Both the position numbers and the translations under genes were made by a program. A stretch of 64,000 nt of DNA from Stenogyne calaminthoides. Its lineage: Eukaryota; Streptophyta; Magnoliopsida; Lamiales; Lamiaceae. This document shows, one piece after another, positions 1-10,643 of this stretch (its first letter is position 1; the number at the start of each line of letters is the position of its first letter). The notes beneath the pieces are model-generated. The model worked only from the letters and a program-made list of their open reading frames with translations. It ran no database searches and was not told the origin of the DNA. Location of the stretch: assembly GCA_037126765.1 (NCBI GenBank), contig JBBCBC010000007.1:21957667-22021666 (forward strand), in the 5' to 3' direction.

Positions 1-271
1 TTTTTTTCGAAAAATATATTAGTGTCGACAAAAATTTGTTGTTGGATTATTTAAATTCGTATTTAAATTACATCCTGAATAGATCCAGGCAAATTATGAC
101 CTCCTGTGCGCTTGTCCTATCCTTTTAAGTAATACGTCTTTGAGACTTTCTTTAGCCCTTCTTCCTCCATTTTTCAACCTCCTCATGGATCTTACATACT
201 ATTCTTTTTAACCGTCTCGGTATTTGTTCCCCCGGCGTCTGCCATAAGATACATGGCTATGGAGGAACAAA

Positions 272-840
272 AAAGGTAACAATGGATCTTGATACTATGG
301 TACCAGATGAAGACATAAGCTTATTCATAAATCACAAAAAATATCTACCCATATATGCTTCACATCTTCCAACCCTTCGAGTGCATCATTTATATGAATT
401 CTCCCTCCATGAGTATATTCTTCGAACTTGGAAGAAAGATCGTGTAAAGAACAAAAAGGTAACAGTGAATCTTGATACTACGGTACCTGATTATAAGCTT
501 ATTCATAAATCACAAAAATTATATATCCATATACGCTTCACATCTTCCAACCCTTCGAGTGCATCATTTATATGAATTCTCCCTCCATGAGTATATTCTT
601 CGAACTCGGAAGGAAGATCATGTAAAGAACAAAAAGGTAACAGTGGATCTTGATACTATGGTGCCAGATGAAGACATAAGCTTATTCATAAATCACAAAA
701 ATTATCTACCCATATACGCTTCACATCTTACAACCCTTCGAGTGTTGGGGTTATAATGTATCCCAACATCGAGTGCATCATTTATATGAATTCTCCCTCC
801 CTGAGTATATTCTTCGAACTTGGAAGAAAGATCATGTAAA
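272..840 (+). repeat. Three tandem copies of a ~185-bp block
   Basis: The block beginning AAGGTAACA(A/G)TGGATCTTG and ending near GAAAGATC(G/A)TGTAAAGA occurs three times in a row, near 272-460, 463-640 and 643-840. Units B and C have it once. The copies differ by a few substitutions; the second lacks a short AAGACA segment. The expansion is therefore private to copy A. Confidence 0.8.
743..768. mobile_element. 26-bp relic with LTR-type ends and 5-bp duplication
   Basis: The third tandem copy is interrupted by 26 bp that begin TGTTGGGG and end CCCAACA. It is flanked on both sides by TCGAG (738-742 and 769-773). Removing the 26 bp and one TCGAG restores the sequence seen in the sister copies. 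TG...CA ends with a 5-bp duplication are the signature of LTR retroelement integration, so this looks like an insertion reduced to its two tips. Confidence 0.6.
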
Positions 841-1489
841 GCCATTAATGGAGACCTATCTTTCAAAGGAACGCTTAACACCATCATAAGAATTAGCAAT
901 GCCAAATCAGTTCAGAAAATTACTGCAAGGTAAGATTCGATTCGTTTGTTATTTACATAAGACACTAAATGCATCCTTAGAAGTATCAACTTTGAGTTCG
1001 AATAATTTTGTTGTAACTGGTTGCACTATCCAATGCTATAAAGTTGGTTTTATTCGAACTAGACCCAATTCAAAAGTCAACGATATTAGGTTGGTTTCTG
1101 GAATGGTGAAATAAATACTGGGTATTGGTATTGATGTTGATATTGGGAACGATTTAATTTCCAAAGATATTTCGATGTTGATAGAAAGTTTAGAAAATTG
1201 ATGATGTTTTTTTACATTATCATTTGGCGATAATGTCATCAAAAGATTGACTATATAACGAGATTTTTTTATGGGTACGGAAAATTTCAATTACAAAAAG
1301 GGGGGAGAAAAAATTGTTACAAAGTTGTTGTAAATGGATTTCCAGCCACTGAAGGTTGTACGAATAGGATACTAGATGTGAATCTGTCACACCTCCGTAC
1401 TGCTGTGCTCTATGAGTACCAGGGGAGTTCTTTAAAATTATCGTAGTCTCCACAATGTTTTGCAAATATTTACATATTTTTATCTAAAA

Positions 1490-1925
1490 TTAAGAAAATT
1501 ACATATTTTCGTCTTCTTCGACATGCATATATGCACGAATACATGAACATATGCATATAAATTTGATAAATAAAATCTAGAAACTTAACAGATACATCTT
1601 CATCTTCTTTCACCATCTTCAAATCTGCATCATCAGCATCTTCAAAATCCATCTTCTTCCACCATCTTCATCTTCTTCCACCAAATTTACATATCTAAAA
1701 AATCCAAAATGTTTACATATTTTCGTCTTAATTCAAAAATTTATATATCTTCGACTTTTTTCACATGCACATATGCACTTAATACATGCATACATGCACA
1801 AATACATTAACATATGCATAAAATCTAATGAAAAATCTATAAACTCAGATCCAAATCTTCTTCCACCATCTTCATCTTCATCTTCTTCCACCATCTTTCC
1901 CCATCTTCTTCCAATAAACTCAGAA
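1490..1925. repeat. Imperfect direct duplication, AT-rich
   Basis: Two related blocks (about 1490-1700 and 1700-1925) each contain ACATATTTTCGTCTT, a run of CATATGCA-like words and CATCTTC repeats. No coding potential or known domain is visible. Confidence 0.5.
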
Positions 1926-2342
1926 AAAATTCAAATTTCCTATAAAAATTTCAATTAGCAAATAAATATATAGTACAAATTCATTTTGAATCCAAAAAAC
2001 TATAAAACCCAGATCCATTTTCATCTCCATCCACCATTTCTTCAGGAAACATACAAACCCAAACACAACAAACTAATAAGCACAAAATATCTCAAAATAA
2101 TAGCAAAAAACTGGAAACACATACACCAAAAATTAGCAAAACAAACATCCAAACACAAAACACAACAAATCATTGTTACTGAATTGTGAGTTTAAGTAAA
2201 TATTCCAACTCTTTTACCTCTATTTTTAGCACTATCCATTTTTATAATTTTCTTGTTATAGAATCATCGTATTATGTTTCTCCTTTTTCTCCTTTCCACA
2301 TCTACCTTGCAGGGAAGTATATGCAGTTTCGATTAGCCAAAA

Positions 2343-2384
<42 letters not shown>

Positions 2385-2534
2385 AATTTTACAAAGGTCA
2401 AAATGCACAGAATCTCAAAACTCAAATTTAATAGACAAAATTCAAAATATAAGGGTATTAATAAATTTAAAAAAAAACAGGCGAATCGACAAACCCTGCA
2501 CAACATTGCTCAATAAATTCAATAAATCAATCAC
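1926..2534. other. AT-rich non-coding stretch with (AT)n microsatellite
   Basis: It contains an uninterrupted AT dinucleotide tract near 2347-2382 and otherwise A-rich sequence. On the minus strand the first bases (GTGATTG, ending at 2534) are a plausible 5' splice donor of the broken reductase gene, so part of this may be old intron. No further reductase exon is recognisable to the left. Confidence 0.5.
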
Positions 2535-2558
2535 CTGTGGATCGTGGACTCGATCGAG

Positions 2559-4106
2559 CACTACTACACATTATAGTTTGGAGAGATCCACTTAGACAAC
2601 CCTTTTTTCGAATAACTCTCCAAGTGGTTCCTTGGAGAGCGGTTCTATTAAAAAAAAAAAAACACGTGGTTAAAAACATTTTGTCTAAGATCAAAACTTA
2701 GGCAATGGTTCATAACCGCTCTCCAAGTGAATTAATTTTTATTTTTTTTGTAAAGATTTTATTTTTTGTTTTATTTTTTTGTTTTAATTTGTAAATTCTT
2801 TTTAGGTACAGTTCAAATATTTTATTCTTTAAATTCTCGTGTTATTTCTTTTTAATATTCGTCGTATATAATGAGATTAACACAAACTCTTATGTAAAAT
2901 TGGTTCATAATATTACTTGTTTAAATAGAAAAGTATTACTTGTTTAGATAGAAAGGTACGTATAACTTGTTTAAAGAAAAGTATTACTTGTTTAGATGAA
3001 AAAGTATTACTTGTTTAAAGGAAAATATTACTTATTTAGATATAAAAGTATTACTTGTTTAGAAGGGAAATTATTACAAGTTTAAAAGAAAGGTAGTACT
3101 TTTTTTAAAAAAAGTACAAGTAAAAAATATAATTTTAATATAATTTAATTTAAATTTATATAAAAAAAATTATTATATAAAAATGTGATTGAATTAATAA
3201 ATAAGATAATTGAAATAAAGAATTTTAAAAAAAGAATTGTAAGAAAAAACAATTTTTAGAATATATAGAATTAATTTCATTAAATAAACGCAAGAAAAGT
3301 ATTACTTATTTAGATGAAAAAGTATTACTTGTTTAAAGAAAAGAATTACTTGTTTAAATAGAAAAGTATTACTAGCTTGTTTAAATAGAAAGGTATAACT
3401 TGTTTAAAGAAATATATATATTACTTGTTTAGAAGAAAAAGTATTACTTGTTTAAAGAAAAATATTACTTATTAAGATAAAAAAAGTATATTACTTGTTT
3501 AGAAGGAAAAGTATTACAAGTTTAAAAGAAAGGTACGTAGTGCACTTTTAAAAAAAACAAGTAAAAAATATAATTTTAATATAATTTAATTTAAATTTAT
3601 ATAAAAAAAATATTATTATATAAAAAAGTGTGATTGAATTAATAAATAAGATAATTGAAATAAAGAATTTTAAAAAAAAATTGTAAAAAAACTGTATTCT
3701 AGGACATATAGAATTAATTTCATTAAGAACGCATGAAAAATTTAGTGCCCGAGCGGAATTGATCCATTTCAGCGCCCAAGGTCCCGTGTTCGGTCCCCCA
3801 TGGGAGCGAATAATTGCCTCAATTAATTGGGAGACTTGGTGGCTTATATATGAGATGCTTGGTGGGTCCGTGCCTAAAAATTGATTTTTTTTTTAAAAAA
3901 AAAGTGTTGGAGAGCGGTTAAAAACCGTGTCCAATGTATATCTTGGATGCCGATTTGAAAACCGCTTCTCAATGTTTTTTGCAATGCTTGGTTAAAACCG
4001 TTGTCAAGTCGCGATTTTTGGGACAATGTTTTTATCGGTATCAAGCTTGGACAGCTGTTACCAAGGTCATTTTTCACAGCTGTCCAAGCCCAAATGTGTA
4101 TTAGTG
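2559..4106. mobile_element. Non-autonomous CACTA (En/Spm) element 1
   Basis: The ends read CACTACTACACATT (left) and, in reverse complement, CACTAATACACATT (right). The flanking triplets are GAG (2556-2558) and GAC (4107-4109), one mismatch from the 3-bp duplication typical of CACTA elements. Subterminal sequence repeats variants of GGAGAGCGGTT. The interior has a minisatellite with unit like AAGTATTACTTGTTTAAA (about 2920-3560), an internal direct duplication of roughly 430 bp, and a tRNA-like module near the right end. No transposase is encoded. Confidence 0.8.
3742..3815 (+). repeat. tRNA-like (A-box/B-box) module inside CACTA 1
   Basis: TGCCCGAGCGG resembles a Pol III A box, and about 35 bp downstream CCGTGTTCGGTCCC resembles a B box. 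It is too diverged for a functional tRNA cloverleaf and probably derives from a tRNA or SINE head. The same module, inverted, occurs in CACTA 2. Confidence 0.5.
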
Positions 4107-4440
4107 GACGATGCAAGGGAAAGTGAGGTGGAGAACTCCGGCGGTGACAATGAAGTCGTAAGTGTGCAAATCGATTTGGAAAAGATGGAGGCGGGTTTGA
4201 GCGCCTTCCATGGCTTCCAAGTGCTTAGCCTCTTTCTCATCGTCTGCGGGCAGTGGAGAGGCGGATGGCACCGCGGCGGGTGGTGGAGATGCCGATGGCG
4301 CCAAAAATTTTATGGTTGGGGGATCTGATTTTTGCTTGGAACGGGAAAAGAGAAAATGGTAAGAGGGAGGAAGGGAGGGAGAGAGCGGCAGAGAGAGAAT
4401 GGTTGGGAGATTTGATTTGTTATGGGAAGAGATCTAGGGT

Positions 4441-4770
4441 TTTATTGATTTGAAGGTATAGTAGGTAGCTTATTTCAATTTGGAACTTAATAGTAATATC
4501 AAAAAGTAGATGGAACCTACTTGCAATATTTCCACCAAATTTGGAACTTAATAGTCATTTTCTCTATATTCTTTAGGGAAATTTTGTCATGATATTTGTT
4601 TATGCCTAAAACCTACTCGTATGTTTGCCTATCAAATTATAATGTTATGTATTTTCTAAGAATACTTGGTTGAGATATTACTTCTTATACGTGAAAATTT
4701 ATAATACGTTTAAGTAGATTAAAGAATCTCTTAAGATTCTATCTCCCTATATGATTTTTATATTGTTCAT
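4441..4770. other. Non-coding AT-rich spacer
   Basis: No ORF, known repeat ends or RNA motif are visible between the reductase remnant and repeat unit B. Confidence 0.5.
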
Positions 4771-6970
4771 ATCTTAGCAGTCTTCTGTTATCCATTTTAC
4801 TCTTTAGTTGTTGTTTTTTTTTCATGCTTTTTTGAAACTATAAAAGAATTATTTATTGGTGAAAATGATAAAATCTCGACGTCTTGAAGGTCTTTTCTGC
4901 TCTTTGCTTGTAATTTTTGACTTCATTAATTGCGACTTGTATTTTTATTTTGCCCGATTAAATTTGATCGTCTTAACTTAATGTAATGCGACTTTGGCCA
5001 TCTTAACTTTGCTGTCTTATTTATTATTGCGACTTTATTGAGTGATTATCACAGCTAGATATGGCCGTCTTATATATGTGCAACCTCGTTTTACAACAAA
5101 CCTCATAATTTAGGCAGAGAACTAATAAAATTGGAGAACTAATAACTGAAGAAAGAAAATTTAAAATAAAAAACTGAAAACCTGAAAACATCAAATAGAT
5201 AAACGAAAAACCTAAAAACATCAATTTGAAGAGCTAATAACTGAAGAAAGAAAGTTTAAAATAAAAAACTGAACCTAAAAATATCAAATTGGAGAACTAA
5301 TAACCGATATTTTGAACTAGTGACGATCAGTTTTTCAAGTAGATAAACTAACAATGGGGTGACTTTTCTCTCGAAACTCCAAATAGAACTAAGAGAGGAG
5401 GACTGCCGTTAGCATATCATTACAATGCATACATTTTTCAAATGGCACCAATTCCTTACTGAAGAACTGCATAACTGATAATTCAATATGCACATCTTCT
5501 GAAGGTTGCATATAAATATAAAATTATAATTAATAAAATGCATATATAATTTTAAAAATTAAAATATGGAAAAAAGAAAAGAAAAGATGATATAGAAAAT
5601 ACCACTTCTTCTTTGTTATATGTTTGCCTTAGGTGAGCCACCATGTTTCTGCAAAACCGAAGCAGTCCCATATTTCTCATAAAAAGATCATTGTCTTGAC
5701 TGTTGTAGATAGTTGCCACATATAATTCTTCTGACTGCGATAATTTTAAAGAACTCCTCTGGTATTCATAGAGCACAATAGTACGGAGGTGTGGTAGATT
5801 CACATCTAGTATCCTATTCGTCCAACCTTCAGTGGCTGCAAACCCATTTACAGCAGCTTTGTAACGGTTTTTTCTCCCCCCCTTTGTGTAATTGAAATTT
5901 TCCAAACCCATAAAAAAATCTCGTTATATAGTCAATCCTCTTTCTTGATGACATTATCGCCAAACGATAAATGCAAAAAAACATCATCAGTTTTCTAGAC
6001 TTTCTATGAACATCGAAATATCTTTGGGAATTAAATCGTTCCCAACATCAAGATCAATACCAATACCCAGTATTTCTTTCACAACTCCGGAAACCAACCT
6101 AAAACGTTGGCTTTTGAATTGGGTCTAGTTCGAATATAATTAACTTTATAGCATTGGATAGTGCAATCAGTTACAACAAAATTATTCGAACTCAAGGTTG
6201 TTACTTCTAAGGATGCATTTAGTGTCTTATGTAAATAAGAAACGAATCGAATCATACCTAGCAGTAATTTTCTGAACTAATTTTGCACTGTTAATTTTGG
6301 TGATGATGTTAAGCTTTCCTTTGAAAGATAGGTCTCCATTATTGGCTTTACATGATCTTCCTTCTGAGTTCGAAGAAAATACTCATGGAGGGAGAATTCA
6401 TATAAATGATGCACTCGAAGGGTTGAAGGATGTGAAGCGTATATGGGATGGTAATTTTTGTGATTTATGGATAAGCTTATGTCTTCATCACGTACCGTAG
6501 TATCAAGATCCATTGTTATCTTTTTGTTCCTCCATAGCCATGTATCTTATGGCGGACGTCGGGGAAACCAATACCAAGACGGTTAAGAAGAATAGTAAGA
6601 TCCATGAGGAGGTTGAAAAATGGAGGAAAAAGTGCTAAAGAAAGTCACAATGACGTATTACCTAAAGGATATGACAAGCTCAAAGGAGGTCATAAAGCCA
6701 TAAATTTTCAAGCATGTGCAGACTGTTGGGGAACAATTTGCCCAGATCTATTCGAGGTGTAATTTAAATATGTATTTAAAAAATCCAACAACAAATTTTT
6801 GTCGACACTGACATTTTTCGAAAAAAAAAATCCATTTTCTTGTGATATTTGGGGCTGAAATATTTATAATGGGAGGAGTCGAAAATTTGGGTCTTTGGAT
6901 GATATGGAAAGATCTTTTATTTCTTCTCCAAGAAACGATCTTGAATATATCCAATATATTCTCATTCCAC
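4770..6970 (-). pseudogene. Repeat unit copy B: decayed kinase/KEN-RNase-like pseudogene plus tail
   Basis: The coding sense is minus, about 6830 down to 5552; 5550-4770 is a non-coding tail rich in AAAACCTAAAAACATCAAA words. The longest open piece (5911-5552) contains NRYKAAVNG, LPHLRTIVLYEY, SSLKLSQSEELY and GLLRFCRNMVAHLRQTYN, the last resembling the end of a KEN RNase domain. Upstream on the same strand (6513-6277) is the block that is triplicated in copy A. Stops separate the pieces. Unit C has the same order and unit A is inverted. Confidence 0.5.
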
Positions 6971-7006
6971 AATTAACAATCTAAAAGATCTCTTCCTTTA
7001 TTTTTG

Positions 7007-9300
7007 TTGTCTTATTTATTGTTATGCATATCTTAGCAGTCTTCAGTTATGCATTTTACTCTTTTATTTTTTTTTTTTTTTTTGCATGTTTTTTTAACTA
7101 TTAAAGTATTATTTATTGGTGAAAAGGAGAAGATCTCGACCTCTTGAACGTCTTTTCTGCTTTTTGCTTGTAATTTTTTACTTCATTAATTACGACTTGT
7201 AATTTTCTTTTGTCCGATTAAATTTGATCGTCTTAGCTTAATGTAATGCGACTTTGGCCATCTTATTACTTTATTGAGTGATTATCACAGCTAGATATGG
7301 TCATCTTATGTATGTGTGACCTCGTCTTATAACAAACTCCATAATGTAGGCAAAGAACTAATAAAATTGGAGAAGTAATAACTGAAGAAAGAAAATTTAA
7401 AATAAAAACTGAAAACCTAAAAACATCAAATTGATAAACGAAAAACCTAAAAACATCAAATTGGAGAACTAATAACTTAAGAAAGAAAATTTAAAATAAA
7501 AAACTGAACCTAAAAACATCAAATAGATAAACAAAAAACCTAAAAACATCAAATTGAAGAACTAATAACCGATATTTTGAACTAGTGACTGCCAGTTTTT
7601 CAAGTAGATAAAGTAACAATGGGGTGACTTTTCTCTCGAAACTCTAAATAGAACTAAGAGAGGACCGTCGTTAGTATATCGTTACAATGCAGACATTTTT
7701 AAAATGACACCAATTCCTTACTGAAGAACTGCATAACTGATAATTTTATATGCACATCTTCTGAAGGTTGCATAAAAATGTATAATTATAATTAATAAAA
7801 TGCATATATAATTTTAAAAATTAAATATTAAAAAAACGAAAAAAGGATATAGAAAATACCACTTCTTCTTTGTTATATGTTTGCCTTATGTGAACCACCA
7901 TGTTTCTGCAAAACCGAAGCAGTCCCATATATCTCATAAAAAGATCATTGTCATGACCTTTGTAGATAGTTGCCACATATAATTCTTCAGACTGCGATAA
8001 TTTTAAAGAACTCCCCTAGTACTCATAGAGCTCAGCAGTACGGAGGTGTGACAGATTCACATCTAGTATACTATTCGTACAACCTTCAGCGGCTGCAAAC
8101 CTATTTACAACAGCTTTGTAAAGGTTTTTTTTTCCCCTTTTTGTAATTGAAATTTTCTGTACCCATCAAAAAATCTCGTTATATAGTCTCTTTCTTGATG
8201 ACATTATCGCCAAATGATAATGCAAGAAAACATCCTCATTTTTCTAGACTTTCTATCAACATCGAAATATCTTTGGGAATTAAATCATTCCCAATATCAA
8301 CATCAATACCAATACCCAATATATCTTTCACCACTCCGGAAACCAACCTAATATCGTTGGCTTTTGAATTGGGTCTAGTTCGAATAAAACCAACTTTATA
8401 GCATTGGATAGTGCAATCAGTTACAACAAAATTATTCAAACTCAAAGTTGATACTTCTCAGGATGCATTTAGTGTCTTATGTAAATAACAAACTAATCGA
8501 ATCATACCTTGCAGTAATTTTCTAAACTGATTTGGCACTACTAATTCTTGTGATGGTGTTAAGCGTTCCTTTGAAAGATACGTATCCATTAATGGTTTTA
8601 CATGATCTTCCTTCCGAGTTCAAAGAATATACTAATGGAGGGAGAATTCATATAAATGATGCACTCGAAGGGTTGGAAGATGTGAAGCGTATATGGATAG
8701 ATAATTTTTGTGATTTATGAATAAGCTTATGTCGTCATCAGGTACTGTAATATCAAGATTCATTGTTACCTTTTTGTTCCTCCATAGCCATTTATCTTAT
8801 GGCAGACGCCGGGGGAACAAATACCAAGACGGTTAAGAAGAATAGTAAGATCCATGAGGAGGTTGAAAAATGGAGGAAGGAGTGCTAAAGAAAGTCACAA
8901 AGACGTATTACATAAAGGATAGGACAAGCTCAAAGGAGGTCATAAAGCCATAAATTTTCAAGCATGGACTGTTGGGGAACAATTTGCCCGGATCTATTCG
9001 GGGTGTAATTTAAATACGAATTTAAATAATCCAACAACAAATTTTTGTCGACACTGATATTTTTCATAAAAAAAAAAATCATTTTTCTTGTGATATCTAG
9101 AAATTTGATTTGTTAATTTGTTGATATTTTTGAAAAAAAAAAAATCGGTTGTTGTCTTGTGATATCTGAAATTTGAAATATTTATAATGGGAGGAGACTA
9201 AATTTTGGGTCTAGGGATGATATGGAAAGATCTTTTATTTCTTCTTCAAGAAACAATTTTGAATATATCCAATATATTCTCATTCCATAATTAACAATCA
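7007..9300 (-). pseudogene. Repeat unit copy C: decayed kinase/KEN-RNase-like pseudogene plus tail
   Basis: Same layout as unit B: coding relic on minus from about 9060 to 7850, tail from 7850 to 7007. It shares with unit A the segment NDIRLVSGVVKDILGIGID on the minus strand (8445-8236) and the segment LIPKDISMLIESLEK. Multiple stops are present. Its leftmost bases GTCTTATTTATTGTTATG (about 7007-7024) serve as the unoccupied counterpart of the site where the papain-like insert landed in unit D. Confidence 0.5.
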
Positions 9301-9451
9301 TAAAGATTTCTTCCTTTATTTTCTTCCATGTGATTTTCGAAAAATAAGGAATAAAAGAAATGTCAAAGATCTTTTTTTGGAATTTATGGGAAGATATTAT
9401 TCTCCAATAAATTTTATCTTCATCCCATAACTTAGCAGTCTTAACTTTGTC

Positions 9452-10643
9452 GTCTTATTTATTGTTATGCCCCCCACTCAATAAACTAAATATGAACCAC
9501 AAAAGACACACAAAAGTTTTCCCAGTCAATAACATAAATATGGACCACAAAAGATTTGACGCATTTTACTGCGTTCTTGAGATTCATGTTTTTCTCATAA
9601 CAATACAAAAAACAAGATTCTTGTTTTTCTCCTAACAAAACAAAACAATCACTAAAGCTCCAACCATGTGAAAAGGTTAAGGGATGATTTGTTGAGGCGG
9701 TGGGGGCGGTCGACGGTAATTCATCACTCTTTGATATTCAATGGATATCCTCATTGGTGGGACAATGCAGTTGGCACGGTCAATATACATCCCTTCATTA
9801 AAAGCAAATGTTGTCAACTTTCGATAGCCATTGTTGATGCTCGTTCCGTGGGAATCCCGTACAAGGTAGAATTCCACACCTTTCTCTACTCCAAACCCCA
9901 ATAACACAACCGAATATGAAACCATGCTTTGGTGAGGATCTGGATTAGTCAGCATAGCATTCACTTGGGTTTCCTCCCAATCATGATATTTGAAGACACC
10001 CCGACATCCCTCACTCTCCCAATCAACGTAGCTCCTAGTCACAACAAAATAAGAAGAAATCGGCCTAATCATAATTGATTCCTCGAAATTAAATTTATTC
10101 TTCTTATGTGGGAAAAGCCATCGAGCTCGATACAGTGAAACTGGGGGATTAGGTATCACAAAGTCCATTGCAGAGCCATCAAACCTCCATGGGTATACTT
10201 CATTTTCAAGTAGCCCGCACAAACGAATGTAATTTGTAATCTCTGATAAGTTAGGCCCATGATCTCTGAAAACGTCAACAAGCTGTTGCTCAGACAGCGT
10301 AATAAACTGCTGGCAACTTCTCAAATATCCATTAAAACAAGCAACCAAAGAAAAATCCATACAACTATTTGTGTCCTGTTGGTCGCCAATGGGAGAAAGT
10401 ACCTGTGGATCCCAACAAAATACACATGTAGCAGTGTATTCCTTCCACCAATCTAGAAAATGATTCATGGCGGACTAAGCTTCAAGGAGAGAGGGCAGTT
10501 GTGGATGCGATTGGGAGGGAGTGTACGGTCACGACAGCAGAAATAGAGTGTACATAGTAGGGGTCATAGGGAGGAGTCGACGTGGTGGCGGAGCTGTAGA
10601 GGTCACATGGCGGCGGCGCTGAAGAGTCTTATTTATTGTTATG
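9452..10643 (-). mobile_element. 1.16-kb insert with 18-bp target duplication (likely retrocopy)
   Basis: GTCTTATTTATTGTTATG occurs at 9452-9469 and again at 10626-10643, bracketing 9470-10625. In unit C the same 18 bp occurs once at about 7007-7024 and runs directly into the unit, as expected for an empty site. The insert holds one intronless papain-like ORF in minus sense. A duplication of this length suits LINE-type retroposition, but no poly(A) tract is visible at the 3' end near 9470, so the mechanism is inferred. Confidence 0.65.
9677..10468 (-). CDS. Papain-like (C1A) cysteine protease homologue, probable pseudoenzyme
   Basis: This is an intact 263-residue intronless ORF. Residues 24-66 (LSPIGDQQDTNSCMDFS, then ITLSEQQLVDV) align with the active-site region of papain-like proteases. 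Gln30 matches the oxyanion-hole Gln and Cys36 the catalytic Cys, though the following Trp is Met. Around residue 185, VSYSVVLLGFG corresponds to the conserved VDHAV..VGYG, with Tyr185 where the catalytic His belongs. DSHGT at 205-209 replaces NSWGT, so the catalytic Asn is Asp. There is no signal peptide and no I29 propeptide, both normal in plant papain-like enzymes of about 350 residues. The tail ends in a proline run. Proteolysis is unlikely; inhibitor-like or no function is possible. The start Met was chosen as the first in frame. It sits on the insert with the 18-bp duplication. Confidence 0.6.
   Translation of the reverse strand: MNHFLDWWKEYTATCVFCWDPQVLSPIGDQQDTNSCMDFSLVACFNGYLRSCQQFITLSEQQLVDVFRDHGPNLSEITNYIRLCGLLENEVYPWRFDGSAMDFVIPNPPVSLYRARWLFPHKKNKFNFEESIMIRPISSYFVVTRSYVDWESEGCRGVFKYHDWEETQVNAMLTNPDPHQSMVSYSVVLLGFGVEKGVEFYLVRDSHGTSINNGYRKLTTFAFNEGMYIDRANCIVPPMRISIEYQRVMNYRRPPPPPQQIIP

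Larger units (their letters stand above)
1..1465 (+). pseudogene. Repeat unit copy A: decayed kinase/KEN-RNase-like pseudogene
   Basis: This stretch is the reverse complement of units B and C (5552-6830 and 7850-9060), so its coding sense is the plus strand. Joined across frames it reads like the end of a protein kinase: a YLHK segment, then NFVVTGC, then a KVNDIRLVSGMVK segment like a kinase helix F, and finally an NRILDVNLSHLRT block. In units B and D the same reading ends in GLLRFCRNMVAHLR, which resembles the LLR..RN...H core of IRE1/RNase L KEN domains. Stops and frameshifts interrupt every copy, so no product is expected. The family call is by eye and inferential. The left end lies at the window edge. 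Confidence 0.45.
2535..4304 (-). pseudogene. Cinnamoyl-CoA reductase-like pseudogene exon, split by a CACTA insertion
   Basis: On the minus strand 4304-4107 encodes DDEKEAKHLEAMEGA, then TRLHLFQIDL, then HLTFPCIV. This matches the region of plant cinnamoyl-CoA reductase/dihydroflavonol reductase-like SDR enzymes that usually reads KHLxALEGA..RL.LFxxDL...GVFHLASPC. The reading stops exactly at the CACTA terminus (4106). On the far side of that element the minus strand resumes at 2558 with codons for DRVHDPQ, followed at 2534 by GTGATTG, a plausible intron donor. Family proteins continue in the same way after SPCIVD. The N-terminal NAD-binding GxxGxxG motif is absent, replaced by an Ala/Pro/Ser-rich segment, and no later exons are seen. 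The CT-rich sequence at about 4305-4440 (minus sense) looks like a leader. This was a phenylpropanoid-type reductase gene fragment and is now dead. Confidence 0.7.

Noticed and set aside
6297..6500. Plus-strand ORF in unit B with HDLPSEFEE...ALEGLKDVKRIWDG, initially read as KEN-domain sequence
   Set aside because: It is the antisense of the better supported minus-strand reading and is likely coincidental; the KEN-like call rests on the minus-strand end of the unit instead.
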